Notes under the pieces: model-generated | Told to the model about the DNA's origin: nothing | The model's input: only the letters and a program-made list of their open reading frames with translations | Databases searched by the model: none | Position numbers and translations under genes: made by a program | NCBI RefSeq assembly: GCF_000689375.1 | Contig: NZ_CBQZ010000001.1 | Span: 1-64,000 of the forward strand | Reading direction: 5' to 3' | Length of the DNA stretch: 64,000 bases | DNA from: Cardinium endosymbiont cBtQ1 of Bemisia tabaci | GTDB taxonomy: Bacteria; Bacteroidota; Bacteroidia; Cytophagales; Amoebophilaceae | Part shown: piece after piece, positions 8,734-16,839 of the stretch | How the letters are laid out: every line of letters starts with the position of its first letter | Numbering within the stretch: the first letter of the stretch is position 1

Positions 8734-9050
8734 ATTTTCCCCCTAATTTAGGCCATTGTTGGCTTTTTTTCAACTGTATAAGACACCATCTGCGTTAAAA
8801 ATATAATGAATACAAAAGGCTCCATACAATCTGAGACCATTCCAACGGACTTTTAATTTTTATCATAAACTATGTGACTATACATCACTCCATGGGTATG
8901 AAACAAAAGTCTGATAATCAATATTATAAAAACATACTTTTTTGATGAACCTATGGTTTTAAATTTATAAATGATTACATATAACTCATATTCCGCACCA
9001 GAAAATATTTGCTTATTTAATTATTTTCTACTGATTCATAATGTTTTATA
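8734..9050. other. Gene-free stretch, nothing recognised
   Basis: AT-rich sequence upstream of the tRNA gene. I see no open frame, RNA fold or IS end until the IS982-like end at 9051. Confidence 0.4.
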
Positions 9051-9423
9051 ACGTGAGTTCTGGATTAGACAGTAAAAAAAGGATTTAAAAAAGCTCCTTT
9101 GTGTTTTAAATTTGAGGGATTGAAAAATAACCATAAAAACCAAAGGAGCCACTTATGAATGTATCAAAATTAGTTGAAATATATTACGTTGTTGATGAAT
9201 TTCTTATAAAATTTATGCCTTATATGGAAAAAAGTTTCTAACTACCTCTGAGAGGAAACCCACTAGAATATGCTCACTGACTTTGAGCGAAATAATGACC
9301 ATATTAATTGCTTTTCATGTAATTGGGTTTAGAAATTTTAAGATGTATTATCTTCATTTACAGCAATTTCATGCAAGTGAGTTTAGAAATTTAGTAAGTT
9401 ATACTAGATTTATAGCCCTATAT
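9051..9423 (+). mobile_element. Diverged IS982-like element, 5' fragment with transposase start
   Basis: It begins with the terminal sequence ACGTGAGTTCTGGATTAG, then the IS982 leader and a transposase start at 9155 (MNVSKLVEIYY). Compared with the intact copy at 24616-25491 it has many substitutions and an early frameshift/stop after about 27 codons (M-E-K-S-F-stop), then re-reads in another frame to about 9420. It is cut by the IS-C end at 9424. This is a distinct, older subtype of the IS982 element next door. Confidence 0.75.
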
Positions 9424-9575
9424 AGTGTCGTCATAAGAAGTTAGCCCATAGATGGATACATCTAATTTGGACAGCTGCCAAGAATGATGCTGTGTTTTTT
9501 GCATACCTAGTGGAGATTCCTCTCCATTGCTTAATTTTGAGAAACATATTTTCAACAAGATGTCGGAATTTATAT
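9424..9575 (-). mobile_element. IS-C (second IS5-type element), 3'-terminal fragment
   Basis: The left end AGTGTCGTCATAAG is the same as at 22224. The following 150 bp encode, on the minus strand, the C-terminal end of the IS-C transposase (I-R-C-I-H-L-W-A-N-F). The stretch across 9510-9525 (GCATACCTAGTGGAG) is the uninterrupted version of the site where IS-A sits at 22310-23863. The fragment stops at 9575, where an IS982 copy begins. Confidence 0.75.
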
Positions 9576-10580
9576 ACGTCAGTTTTGGATTAGAAATTAA
9601 GAAAAGAGTATAAAAAGCTCCTTTGTGTTTTAAATTTGTGGGATTGAAAAATAATCATAAAAACCAAAGGAGCCGGATATGAATGTATCAAAATTAGTTG
9701 AAATATATTACGCTGTTGATGAATTTCTTATAAAATTTATGCCTTATATGGAATCACATTTGTTACCTACTTCAGATAGAAAACCTACTAGAACATGTTC
9801 ACTGACTTTGAGCGAAATAATAGACAATATTAATTGCTTTTCATGTAATTGGCTTTAAGTAATTTTAAGTTGTATTATATTCATTTACAACTAATTTCAT
9901 TCTAATGACTTTTGCAAGTTAGTAAGCTATAGTAGATTTATATCCCTAGTTCAAAGAACAGTAGTTCCATTTTACTTTTTTTCTCAAAGTCTTTCTAAAA
10001 CGAGAACAGGCTGTTATTTTATGGATTCAACCGCTATAAAGGTTTGTAATATAAAAAGAGCTTATGCTCATAAAGTATTTAAGACAATTGCTAGTAAAGG
10101 TAAAACTACTACTGGATGGTTTTACGGAATCAAATTAAACTTGATTGTCAATGATTTAGGAGAAATTATGAATTTTTCTCTTACTACAGGTAAGTCCAAT
10201 GATAGATGGCCAGTAGAAAACTTATGTAAAAATTTGATCGGAAAAGTATTTGCTGATAAAGGCTACTTGAGTAAAGAATTATTTGAAAAACTTATGGGAA
10301 AAGGCATAGAACTGATTACTCAAATCAAGAAAAAATATAGAAAAATGCTTTCATGCCTATCTGGGATAGGCTAATGCTTCGAAAGAGATCTATCATTGAA
10401 ACCATTATCGATCAGACTTAAAAATATTAGTCAGATAGAACACTCCAGGCATAGAAGTATACCTAATTTTATTGTCAATTTAATAGCTGGTATTACAGCT
10501 TATTCACTAAAAGAGAAAAAACCGGCTATAGATAATATATATACAACTGGTTTACAATAAGTCTAATCCGAAACTCACGT
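9576..10580 (+). mobile_element. IS982 element, full length, inactive
   Basis: A 1005-bp copy bounded by ACGTCAGTTTTGGATTAG at the left and CTAATCCGAAACTCACGT at the right. The flanks belong to different elements (IS-C to the left, IS-A interior to the right) and show no target duplication, so this site was formed by recombination between IS copies. Confidence 0.88.
9679..10560 (+). pseudogene. IS982 transposase with frameshifts
   Basis: It starts MNVSKLVEIYYAVDEF as in the intact copy at 24616-25491. Single-base changes disrupt it: an extra A near 9823, altered bases near 9857-9862 and 9895, and indels near 10326-10345 and 10415. The longest open piece is 10021-10374, covering the centre of the DDE domain (Y-F-M-D-S-T-A-I-K). 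It ends with the same stop as the intact copy. Confidence 0.88.
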
Positions 10581-11746
10581 TAACAGGTATATTATTACCC
10601 CGGTAGGCTTTATCTACAAAAGCATACTTTACTTTGGTACCAGATAATTGCTCGGCTTGTAATAAACTCTTCTGCAAAGTATGGCCATCGTAAGCATTAG
10701 GATGTATTGCTTCTGTTAGAAACAATTTAAACCTTTTTTATGTCGTTACTGTAAATTGTACCTTGCAACCAAACTCATAAGGATGTTTAGACTTACCTTT
10801 ACTTACACAGTAGACGGATGGTTCATGGATGCTATAAATTTTATCTTTACTTTTTTTGATTGGTTTATAAGTTTTTTACTTATAGATAGTAGATTGGTAA
10901 ATTGATTCCGTATTAGATCATCAGAGGATTGTATAGAACGTTCTACATCTCTGACTACTCTACCAAGATAGGTTTTTAATGTTTTAATGCCTTTAGATAA
11001 ACGTTTATACTGTTTAGCATGAGCATAGCAATCAACTTTACGTTTGATAGATAGACCTAAACGCTGATAAGTTTGACGCAGTTTAATACCTGTTTTCTTG
11101 GCTATACTGACCAATTTTTCTCTGGATTTATTAAGCAAAGAAGAGTCAGTTGGGTAACAGATATTTTTCTCCATTACAGTAGTATCAGCTATAACTTTTT
11201 CAAGTTCTTTTCGGGTCACTACTTTTTTTTTAGTCGCTAAGTCTATAGTCATAGATAAAATACTTATTGAGACCTTCTTGACCTAATCTATGGCGCCAAC
11301 GGGTCAATGAACTGGGGTTACAAGGCATCTTAAACTGAAAATAATCATATCCACAAAAGTATTGCCAATAAGGGTTTTCTACCCATCTAACCACTACTTG
11401 TTCATCAGAAATATTATACATATGACTGATAATGAGAAGACCTATAATTAAACGAATAGGCAAAGGAGGTTGACCAGGTCCATAGCTAAAACCGCGGTCT
11501 AAATCTGATGCTAAGGAGTGAAAAGGAATCGAATCAGATAACTGGAATAATGGATGTTTCGGGTTGAGAAAACTAGATAAGCGTTGCTCAAACAAACGCT
11601 CAAGGCTATTATTTATTTTCTTAGATTTCATCCTTATTTTGCAAGCTTTTTATACAAAACAACCTAAAAACTGGTTATTAACCATATATAAATTTAACCA
11701 TTTATTTGCTGATTAACAAATAATTATATGGTATTTCAGGGCCGAC
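10581..11746 (-). mobile_element. IS-A, 3'-truncated copy
   Basis: The 5' end with the inverted GTCGGCCCTGAAATA lies at 11732-11746. Reading leftward the element is collinear with the other IS-A copies up to the segment encoding Y-R-G-N-N-I-P-V, where it is replaced at 10581 by an IS982 end. About 390 bp of its 3' part are missing. Confidence 0.85.
10583..11631 (-). pseudogene. IS-A transposase, frameshifted and lacking the C-terminus
   Basis: The DUF772 domain reads from 11631 to a one-base insertion near 11262 (the frame then ends K-Y-F-I-Y-D-Y-R). The next part reads from 11252 to 10803 and ends at the same seven-A position as the copy at 6906 (10851-10857 on the minus strand). The remaining DDE part is frameshifted and cut at 10583. 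It lacks the last catalytic region and cannot be active. Confidence 0.85.
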
Positions 11747-12056
11747 TATTTATGGCTTAAAAACAAATGTATGGTTTTTTAGAGGGCCGGATTGTCCTTT
11801 TTGGGAAAAAGATAAAAAATATTGGTTTACAAATAATGGATGAAGTGCTTAATCTATTATAGAGCTTAACCAAACACAATAAAACATTTCAAAAATTATA
11901 AAAAGAAAAAATAAATGAACTCAATACTTTTCATGCGAAGAAAATTTTGATTTGATGGGGAATGTGCGACGAAAAATTTGTTTTTTAACATAGTTCGTTA
12001 AAAGTATGTGGTAGGCAGTTTTCTTCATAATGTATCATTGTTGCTTCTAACAAATA
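11747..12056. other. Gene-free stretch, nothing recognised
   Basis: Only short frames are present. The sequence does not resemble any of the IS types in the window. It lies downstream of the HIT gene, which is on the minus strand. Confidence 0.4.
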
Positions 12057-12569
12057 CTAATTTTTTAAAAAATTAGCTATTTCTGCTAATTTTTCATCTG
12101 ACTCCCGCGGTGCATCATGAGAAGAAACGTAACCAGGGTATTGATCAAATTTGGTTTTGATCGTGGAAGAAGCCTTCTTCCACGTACCATCCTTGGTGCC
12201 ATGCAGAGGGATTAATTTGGCATGTAAGTGGTTTACACCATATCCTTCATATATAAGAGCTGTTCTAGCAACGGTTGGGAACTTATGAACCAATAGGTTG
12301 GATACCTGTTTAGCTGCTGCCATTAACCCATTGATCTCTTCTAGATCATGATCAAAAATATAGCTAGTCAAGTGGCGTTTAGGTATTACCACTGTAAACC
12401 CCTTTGTATTGGGAAATATGGATAAAAAAGCCATATAATCTATCCCTTCCCATATTTTATGACAAGGTGCTTGCCCAGTTATGATTTGACAAAAAATACA
12501 TTCCTGTCGAAATAGGTCAGTAGGTGCTTGCATAGCGATGCTAGTTAGCTTGTCTTGGCTGATAATCAT
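12057..12569 (-). CDS. HIT-family nucleotide-binding protein
   Basis: HIT proteins hydrolyse or transfer nucleotidyl groups (for example dinucleoside polyphosphates or AMP-lysine). In this 170-residue protein a C-x-x-C pair (C25/C28) begins the fold and H-L-H-A-K-L at 114-119 is the triad position. The first two histidines, including the expected nucleophile H116, are present, but the third is lysine (K118); as far as I recall a bacterial HIT subgroup shares this H-x-H-x-K form. A start at a downstream methionine (residue 13) is possible. It stands alone on the minus strand. Confidence 0.88.
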   Translation of the reverse strand: MIISQDKLTSIAMQAPTDLFRQECIFCQIITGQAPCHKIWEGIDYMAFLSIFPNTKGFTVVIPKRHLTSYIFDHDLEEINGLMAAAKQVSNLLVHKFPTVARTALIYEGYGVNHLHAKLIPLHGTKDGTWKKASSTIKTKFDQYPGYVSSHDAPRESDEKLAEIANFLKN

Positions 12570-12747
12570 TTTTCACAACCTTGGAATGCAATATCTAAAG
12601 CTTAGCTAAACGGCTATTTAAATATGTAGACCAATGTTACTTTAAATTTAAGCAACAAATTGAAATGCACCAAGCCTATTGTAGCTTCCTGTAAAGACTC
12701 TATTGTAATTGTATAAAATTATAGAGGAAGCATAAAATGAATAGCAT

Positions 12748-13827
12748 TCAGTTAACACCATTGGTTGAACAAGGATAGGTAGCATTTTGGATGGCTACTT
12801 GTTGTGCTAGTCTTTCCGCAATTTTGTTAAAAGGCTCGATCGTTTGCCCAGATAGGACGCCTACATCTCCCTGTTGGCAGATCATAGGAAGCAATGGAAT
12901 TTGGCCTAAAAAAGGTATGGATGCTTGTTTTGCCAGTAGCGTGCCTCCATTTTTTCCAAAAATATGATAGAGGTGGGTCCCATCTATTTTTTCTGTTGAG
13001 AAGTACGACATATTTTCTATCAATCCCAGTATAGGCACTTTGATCTGTTCCTTTTTAAACATAGCAATCGCCTTTATGGCATCTATTAATGCGATTTTTT
13101 GTGGTGTAGTAACCACTACTGCCCCTGTAATAGAAACACTTTGTACCAAAGTAAGGTGAATATCGCTGGTACCAGGGGGTAGGTCAATTAATAAATAGTC
13201 TAATACACCCCAATTTGCATCTTGTAATAATTGCTTAAAAGCAGCACTGGCCATGGGCCCACGCCATACAATAGCCTCTTCCATATTGGATAAAAACCCA
13301 ATAGAAAGCAATTTCACATTATGGCGACTTATAGGTATAATAAAGTTTTTCCCCGCCTCTTTGCCTACAGTTGGTTTAGTGGTTTGGCAACCCCACATCG
13401 TCGGAATAGATGGTCCAAATATATCTGCATCTAACAATCCTACATCCGCACCATGGTTGGATAACGCCAGAGCCAAATGGGTAGCAATTGTAGATTTGCC
13501 AACGCCCCCCTTACCAGAAGCAACGGCAATAATATTTTTGACACCAGGTAATATAGCGCATTTGGAACGCCCTGAAGTAACTTTTGAGGTAAACTGAATG
13601 CTGATTTCAAAATCACTCGTTACAGCTTTACGAATGGCTTGTATACATGCCTGTCTGATTACTTCTTGTAATGGACAAGCTGGGGTAGTCAGTATAATCG
13701 TAAAAGAAATGGTAGAACCATTTATATCAAGGTGATCGACCATACCCAATGAAACTAGATCCTGCTTTAAATCGGGGTCATCTACTTTACGTAAAGCTTC
13801 TAAAACCTTTTTTTTTAAGGTGTTCAT
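12748..13827 (-). CDS. mrp: Mrp/NBP35-family Fe-S carrier ATPase
   Basis: A 359-residue protein with an N-terminal MIP18/DUF59 domain (about 1-80, with D-P-D-L and T-P-A-C-P-L) and a ParA-like ATPase domain carrying the deviant Walker A G-K-G-G-V-G-K-S at 105-112, then D-A-D-I-F-G-P-S and D-L-P-P-G-T-S-D. The family loads or transfers Fe-S clusters. The C-terminal C-x-x-C that binds the cluster in enterobacterial ApbC is absent after E-N-M-S-Y-F; as I recall Bacteroidetes homologues also lack it. The window also holds sufB, so Fe-S assembly is retained. Confidence 0.92.
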   Translation of the reverse strand: MNTLKKKVLEALRKVDDPDLKQDLVSLGMVDHLDINGSTISFTIILTTPACPLQEVIRQACIQAIRKAVTSDFEISIQFTSKVTSGRSKCAILPGVKNIIAVASGKGGVGKSTIATHLALALSNHGADVGLLDADIFGPSIPTMWGCQTTKPTVGKEAGKNFIIPISRHNVKLLSIGFLSNMEEAIVWRGPMASAAFKQLLQDANWGVLDYLLIDLPPGTSDIHLTLVQSVSITGAVVVTTPQKIALIDAIKAIAMFKKEQIKVPILGLIENMSYFSTEKIDGTHLYHIFGKNGGTLLAKQASIPFLGQIPLLPMICQQGDVGVLSGQTIEPFNKIAERLAQQVAIQNATYPCSTNGVN

Positions 13828-14316
13828 GATGATATGCTTTGGGTTATCTTAGTAGTATCTTTTTTATATACCATAAACCAACCGTATAGAATGATTGACC
13901 GGGATCCAAATAATACATTATAGTTTGTTTGAAGTCATTCATCTACTTTGTGACGTCAATAGCTTCCTAATTTATACAAAACAACTGACAAATATTGGCC
14001 TCTATTCAAATAGATAAAAAAAATTGGTATAATCTACACCTCTAAATGATAGGCTTAATGCGCCATCCGTTAAGTTCAATAGAGGCTAGATGATGGCTTG
14101 CCTTGTCATAGATCAAAATAAATTTTGTAAAATTCCATACATTTGAGTCATTTCAACTGATCCAGTATTATGTGTGTACTTTTCGTGGTTTGTAGGTTGT
14201 AAATAAAATAATAGCTATTGTTTAATAGCAATAATATATTTATATATAACTGTCGATGTAGATGAACTTTTCGATATAAACGCCAGCTATTTTTTATTTT
14301 TATTTTTTTATTCTTT
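13828..14316. other. Intergenic region between divergent genes
   Basis: About 490 bp between mrp (minus) and the secreted orphan (plus), so it should hold both promoters. I find no clear TTTG-N19-TAnnTTTG match. A 9-bp inverted pair GCCTCTATT/AATAGAGGC (13998-14006 and 14078-14086) brackets about 70 bp; its role is unknown. Confidence 0.35.
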
Positions 14317-15024
14317 ATGCCGATCCAGCCCCAAAAAGCAAGGTTTATAGTTTTTGTGTTGTTCTTTTTTTTTCAATCTATCTCTAATAGCTTTGCTTTA
14401 GGAGTAGATTTTATAGAAAGAGGACATTTTAATGAAGATGGATCTGGTCAATTTAGCATTGAAGTAGATTTAACGAAGACCAGTCATTTAATTTCGGTTA
14501 TTAAATACTTAAATAAAAATTATAAAGATATAACCAAAGCTATTGGTTATAAAGCATTTAGTAATGCTAGTGCAAAATTTGAAAAAATAGAGGGTATTAG
14601 CCACGTAGATGTAACCTATAATGAAAAGATGCTCAAATTTAAGTTGGTGTTTAAATTTAATACACTTCAAGCACTTAATAAAGCGATAGGAAAGCTTAAT
14701 AAAGGTTTGGATCCTCCTAAGATTACCTATTTTATTCTTGATGATGTGCTTTTTATCCGAGAAGATCTAAATGGTATTGCAAAGAAGCTACTTTTTTACC
14801 AGCAATATGATAATTCTTTAGTTAAAAGTTTGGATTTAGCCTTCTTTTTTAAAGAATCCACCTATACAACTATCTATACTTTCTGTAATACAATTCAGGA
14901 TTATAGTAATCCACTAAGTGAACTTACTAAAGATAAAAAAACCATACGCGTTACCCATCATGTCTTCGCTCCCGATCAAGTAGAATATGCAATAGGCAAT
15001 CGGCTTCATTTTACAAAAAAGTAG
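14317..15024 (+). CDS. Predicted secreted protein of unknown function
   Basis: I do not recognise this 235-residue protein. It has a clear signal peptide: a basic start (K7, R9), a hydrophobic core F-V-L-F-F-F-F at about 13-19, and a likely cleavage after S-F-A at about residue 27. The mature part is lysine-rich with alternating hydrophobic residues (F-S-I-E-V-D-L, K-F-K-L-V-F-K-F) suggesting beta strands, and has no cysteine pair or repeats. It lies 18 bases upstream of prfB on the same strand. A periplasmic or surface protein is likely. Confidence 0.65.
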   Translation: MPIQPQKARFIVFVLFFFFQSISNSFALGVDFIERGHFNEDGSGQFSIEVDLTKTSHLISVIKYLNKNYKDITKAIGYKAFSNASAKFEKIEGISHVDVTYNEKMLKFKLVFKFNTLQALNKAIGKLNKGLDPPKITYFILDDVLFIREDLNGIAKKLLFYQQYDNSLVKSLDLAFFFKESTYTTIYTFCNTIQDYSNPLSELTKDKKTIRVTHHVFAPDQVEYAIGNRLHFTKK

Positions 15025-15042
15025 TTTACTAAAGTAAATTTT

Positions 15043-16117
15043 ATGAAAACCAAGTACGCCCACCTAGCAGAAAGAATAGAGGCCTTAAGGGACTTTCTTT
15101 GACTATGCTGATAAAAACAGGCAATTACAGTGTTTAGAAGCAGCAGTTGCTTCCCCTTTATTTTGGTCAAACCCATCCGAAGCGCAACAAATTATCCAAA
15201 AAATCAAGACTTTAAAAGAAACCATTGATCAATTCAATACCTTACAGACCCAATGGGATGAGCTGCTTTTATTAGAATCTTTATTTGAAGAAGATACAAT
15301 GGCTCAAGAAGAGCTCTCCCTTGTAGCATCTGGGCTTGTTACTTTATTAGAAGCCGTTGAATTAAAAAAAATGTTGGCTGGAGAAGAGGATCATTTAAAT
15401 GCCATCATAGATATAAAGCCAGGTGCAGGTGGCACAGAAAGCCAAGATTGGGCCCATATGTTGGTACGTATGTACACCATGTGGGCAGCCAAACAGGGCT
15501 ATACCGTTAAAGTAATTCATTACCAGCCAGGGGATAATGCTGGTATAAAGGCCGTTACGTTGGAAGTAATCGGTTCTTATGCTTATGGGTACATCAAAGC
15601 AGAAGTGGGTATTCATCGACTGGTACGTCTTTCTCCCTTTGATGCGGCCGGTAAAAGACATACCTCCTTTGCTTCCGTATATGCAGCCCCTGTTATTGAT
15701 GATTCGATAAGAATTGAAATAAATCCTGCTGATCTAAATTGGGATACCTTTCGATCTGGTGGAGCTGGTGGGCAAAATGTTAATAAAGTAGAAACAGCCG
15801 TTCGTGTAAAGCATATACCAACTGGAACAATAGTAGAATGCCAACAAGAGCGCTCTCAGCTACAAAATAGAGATAAAGCTTTGCAACTGCTTAAATCTAA
15901 GCTCTATCAGCAAGAACTAGAAAAAAGAAGAGCGAAACAACAACAAATAGAACGCAGCAAAAAAAAAATTGAATTTGGCGCTCAAATTAGGAGCTATGTA
16001 CTACATCCTTATAAGGTTATTAGGGACAACCGAACAGGATATGAACGAAAAGATGTAGAAAATGTGCTAGATGGTGCCATTGATGGCTTTATAAAAGCCT
16101 ATTTATTACAACCTTAA
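15043..16117 (+). CDS. prfB: Peptide chain release factor 2 (programmed +1 frameshift)
   Basis: RF2 reads UAA and UGA. Reading starts at ATG 15043, gives 19 codons to CTT (15097-15099), meets TGA at 15100-15102, and continues in the +1 frame from GAC at 15101. Expressed as 15043-15099 joined to 15101-16117 it is 357 residues, close to the usual 365. The stop-recognition motif S-P-F and the peptidyl-hydrolase motif G-G-Q ([11 protein letters not shown]) are present, so the gene is functional rather than broken. An ATG at 15299 would leave out the N-terminal domain and is unlikely to be the real start. Confidence 0.95.
15088..15103 (+). promoter_or_regulatory. prfB: prfB autoregulatory frameshift site
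   Basis: The sequence AGGGACTTTCTTTGAC holds the slippery CTT followed by TGA and C, the same core as in E. coli prfB (CTT TGA C), preceded by a Shine-Dalgarno-like AGGGA. When RF2 is scarce the ribosome slips +1 on CTT and makes full-length RF2; when RF2 is abundant translation ends at the TGA. Confidence 0.92.
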
Positions 16118-16569
16118 ACTATTCTTTTCGTCCTCAAAAGTCTCTTGAAAAAAATGTCTAAATTTTTTGTATTTAAGCAGCGAGCGACAGAGCCTTTATA
16201 ACTAATATATGTGTGGCTGATCTACAATAACCCTAATCCAGAGTTCAGGTTAGTAATAAAAATTTTTCTAAATGAAAATTAAAAACAATAAGATTATTAT
16301 CTTACTCATAATAAATATTATATTGATTTAATGTTCTTATAAAATTGATTTTCATCTGTTTTTTAGATATGGGTATTATACAGTAGTCTACATGGTAATA
16401 TATTCCGATTAATTTTAATAGATTAAAAGTAAGTTCCTTGGCGGATTTGGTGAAAAGATAGAGCTACAGATTTAAAACGCAAAGGAGCTTTGTAAAACTT
16501 TTTTAATAACCAATCGCTGTATTCAAATGCATAATGCGGTTAATTTCTGGTTAGTAAATAGAGCATAAG
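16118..16569. other. Gene-free stretch with IS982-type end and tRNA-Leu-like remnant
   Basis: A solitary IS982-like end lies inverted at 16231-16253 (CTAATCCAGAGTTCAGGTTAG). At 16440-16490 the sequence GCGGATTTGGTGAAA and the following ACAGATTTAAAA resemble the 5' half of a tRNA-Leu with anticodon TAA, but the stems do not close and no T-arm follows, so it is at most a decayed tRNA. Nothing else is recognised. Confidence 0.35.
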
Positions 16570-16839
16570 ATGGAGTCAATGAGAACATTTTTTAAGGCTT
16601 TATCTTTGAAGATAAAGCCAGGCACATATGATAGATTGAATAAGGTGGAACAGGCTACAGATGAAAGCGCATATATCAACAGTTATAATGGAAGCACCTT
16701 ACGCTATATAGCTATGCTGACCAGTTATAGTGGTATGGTTGAATGTCTTCTAAGGACACCTAGTATAAAAATGGGTATTAAAAATAGTAAAAGAGCAACC
16801 AAGCTAAAAATTACTAAAAACCCAAAAAAAAATGAATGA
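16570..16839 (+). CDS. Short ORF upstream of the NACHT-ankyrin gene
   Basis: An 89-residue frame whose middle (G-S-T-L-R-Y-I-A-M-L-T-S-Y-S-G-M-V-E-C-L-L) looks like one degenerate ankyrin repeat. Its last bases overlap the start of the large gene at 16832 through a run of nine As (16823-16831) and ATGAATGA. It may be a translationally coupled leader gene. Alternatively it is the true N-terminus of the 1497-residue protein, separated by an A-run indel or joined by slippage. Confidence 0.4.
   Translation: MESMRTFFKALSLKIKPGTYDRLNKVEQATDESAYINSYNGSTLRYIAMLTSYSGMVECLLRTPSIKMGIKNSKRATKLKITKNPKKNE

Noticed and set aside
10021-10374. Separate gene for a 117-residue DDE protein
   Set aside because: It is the middle piece of a frameshifted IS982 transposase; the flanking sequence aligns with the intact copy on both sides.
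13253-13597. 114-codon plus-strand ORF
   Set aside because: It is antisense to the conserved ATPase domain of mrp.
15043-15102. prfB as a frameshifted pseudogene
   Set aside because: The TGA lies in the classic CTT-TGA-C programmed frameshift context, and the rest of RF2 is intact with S-P-F and G-G-Q.
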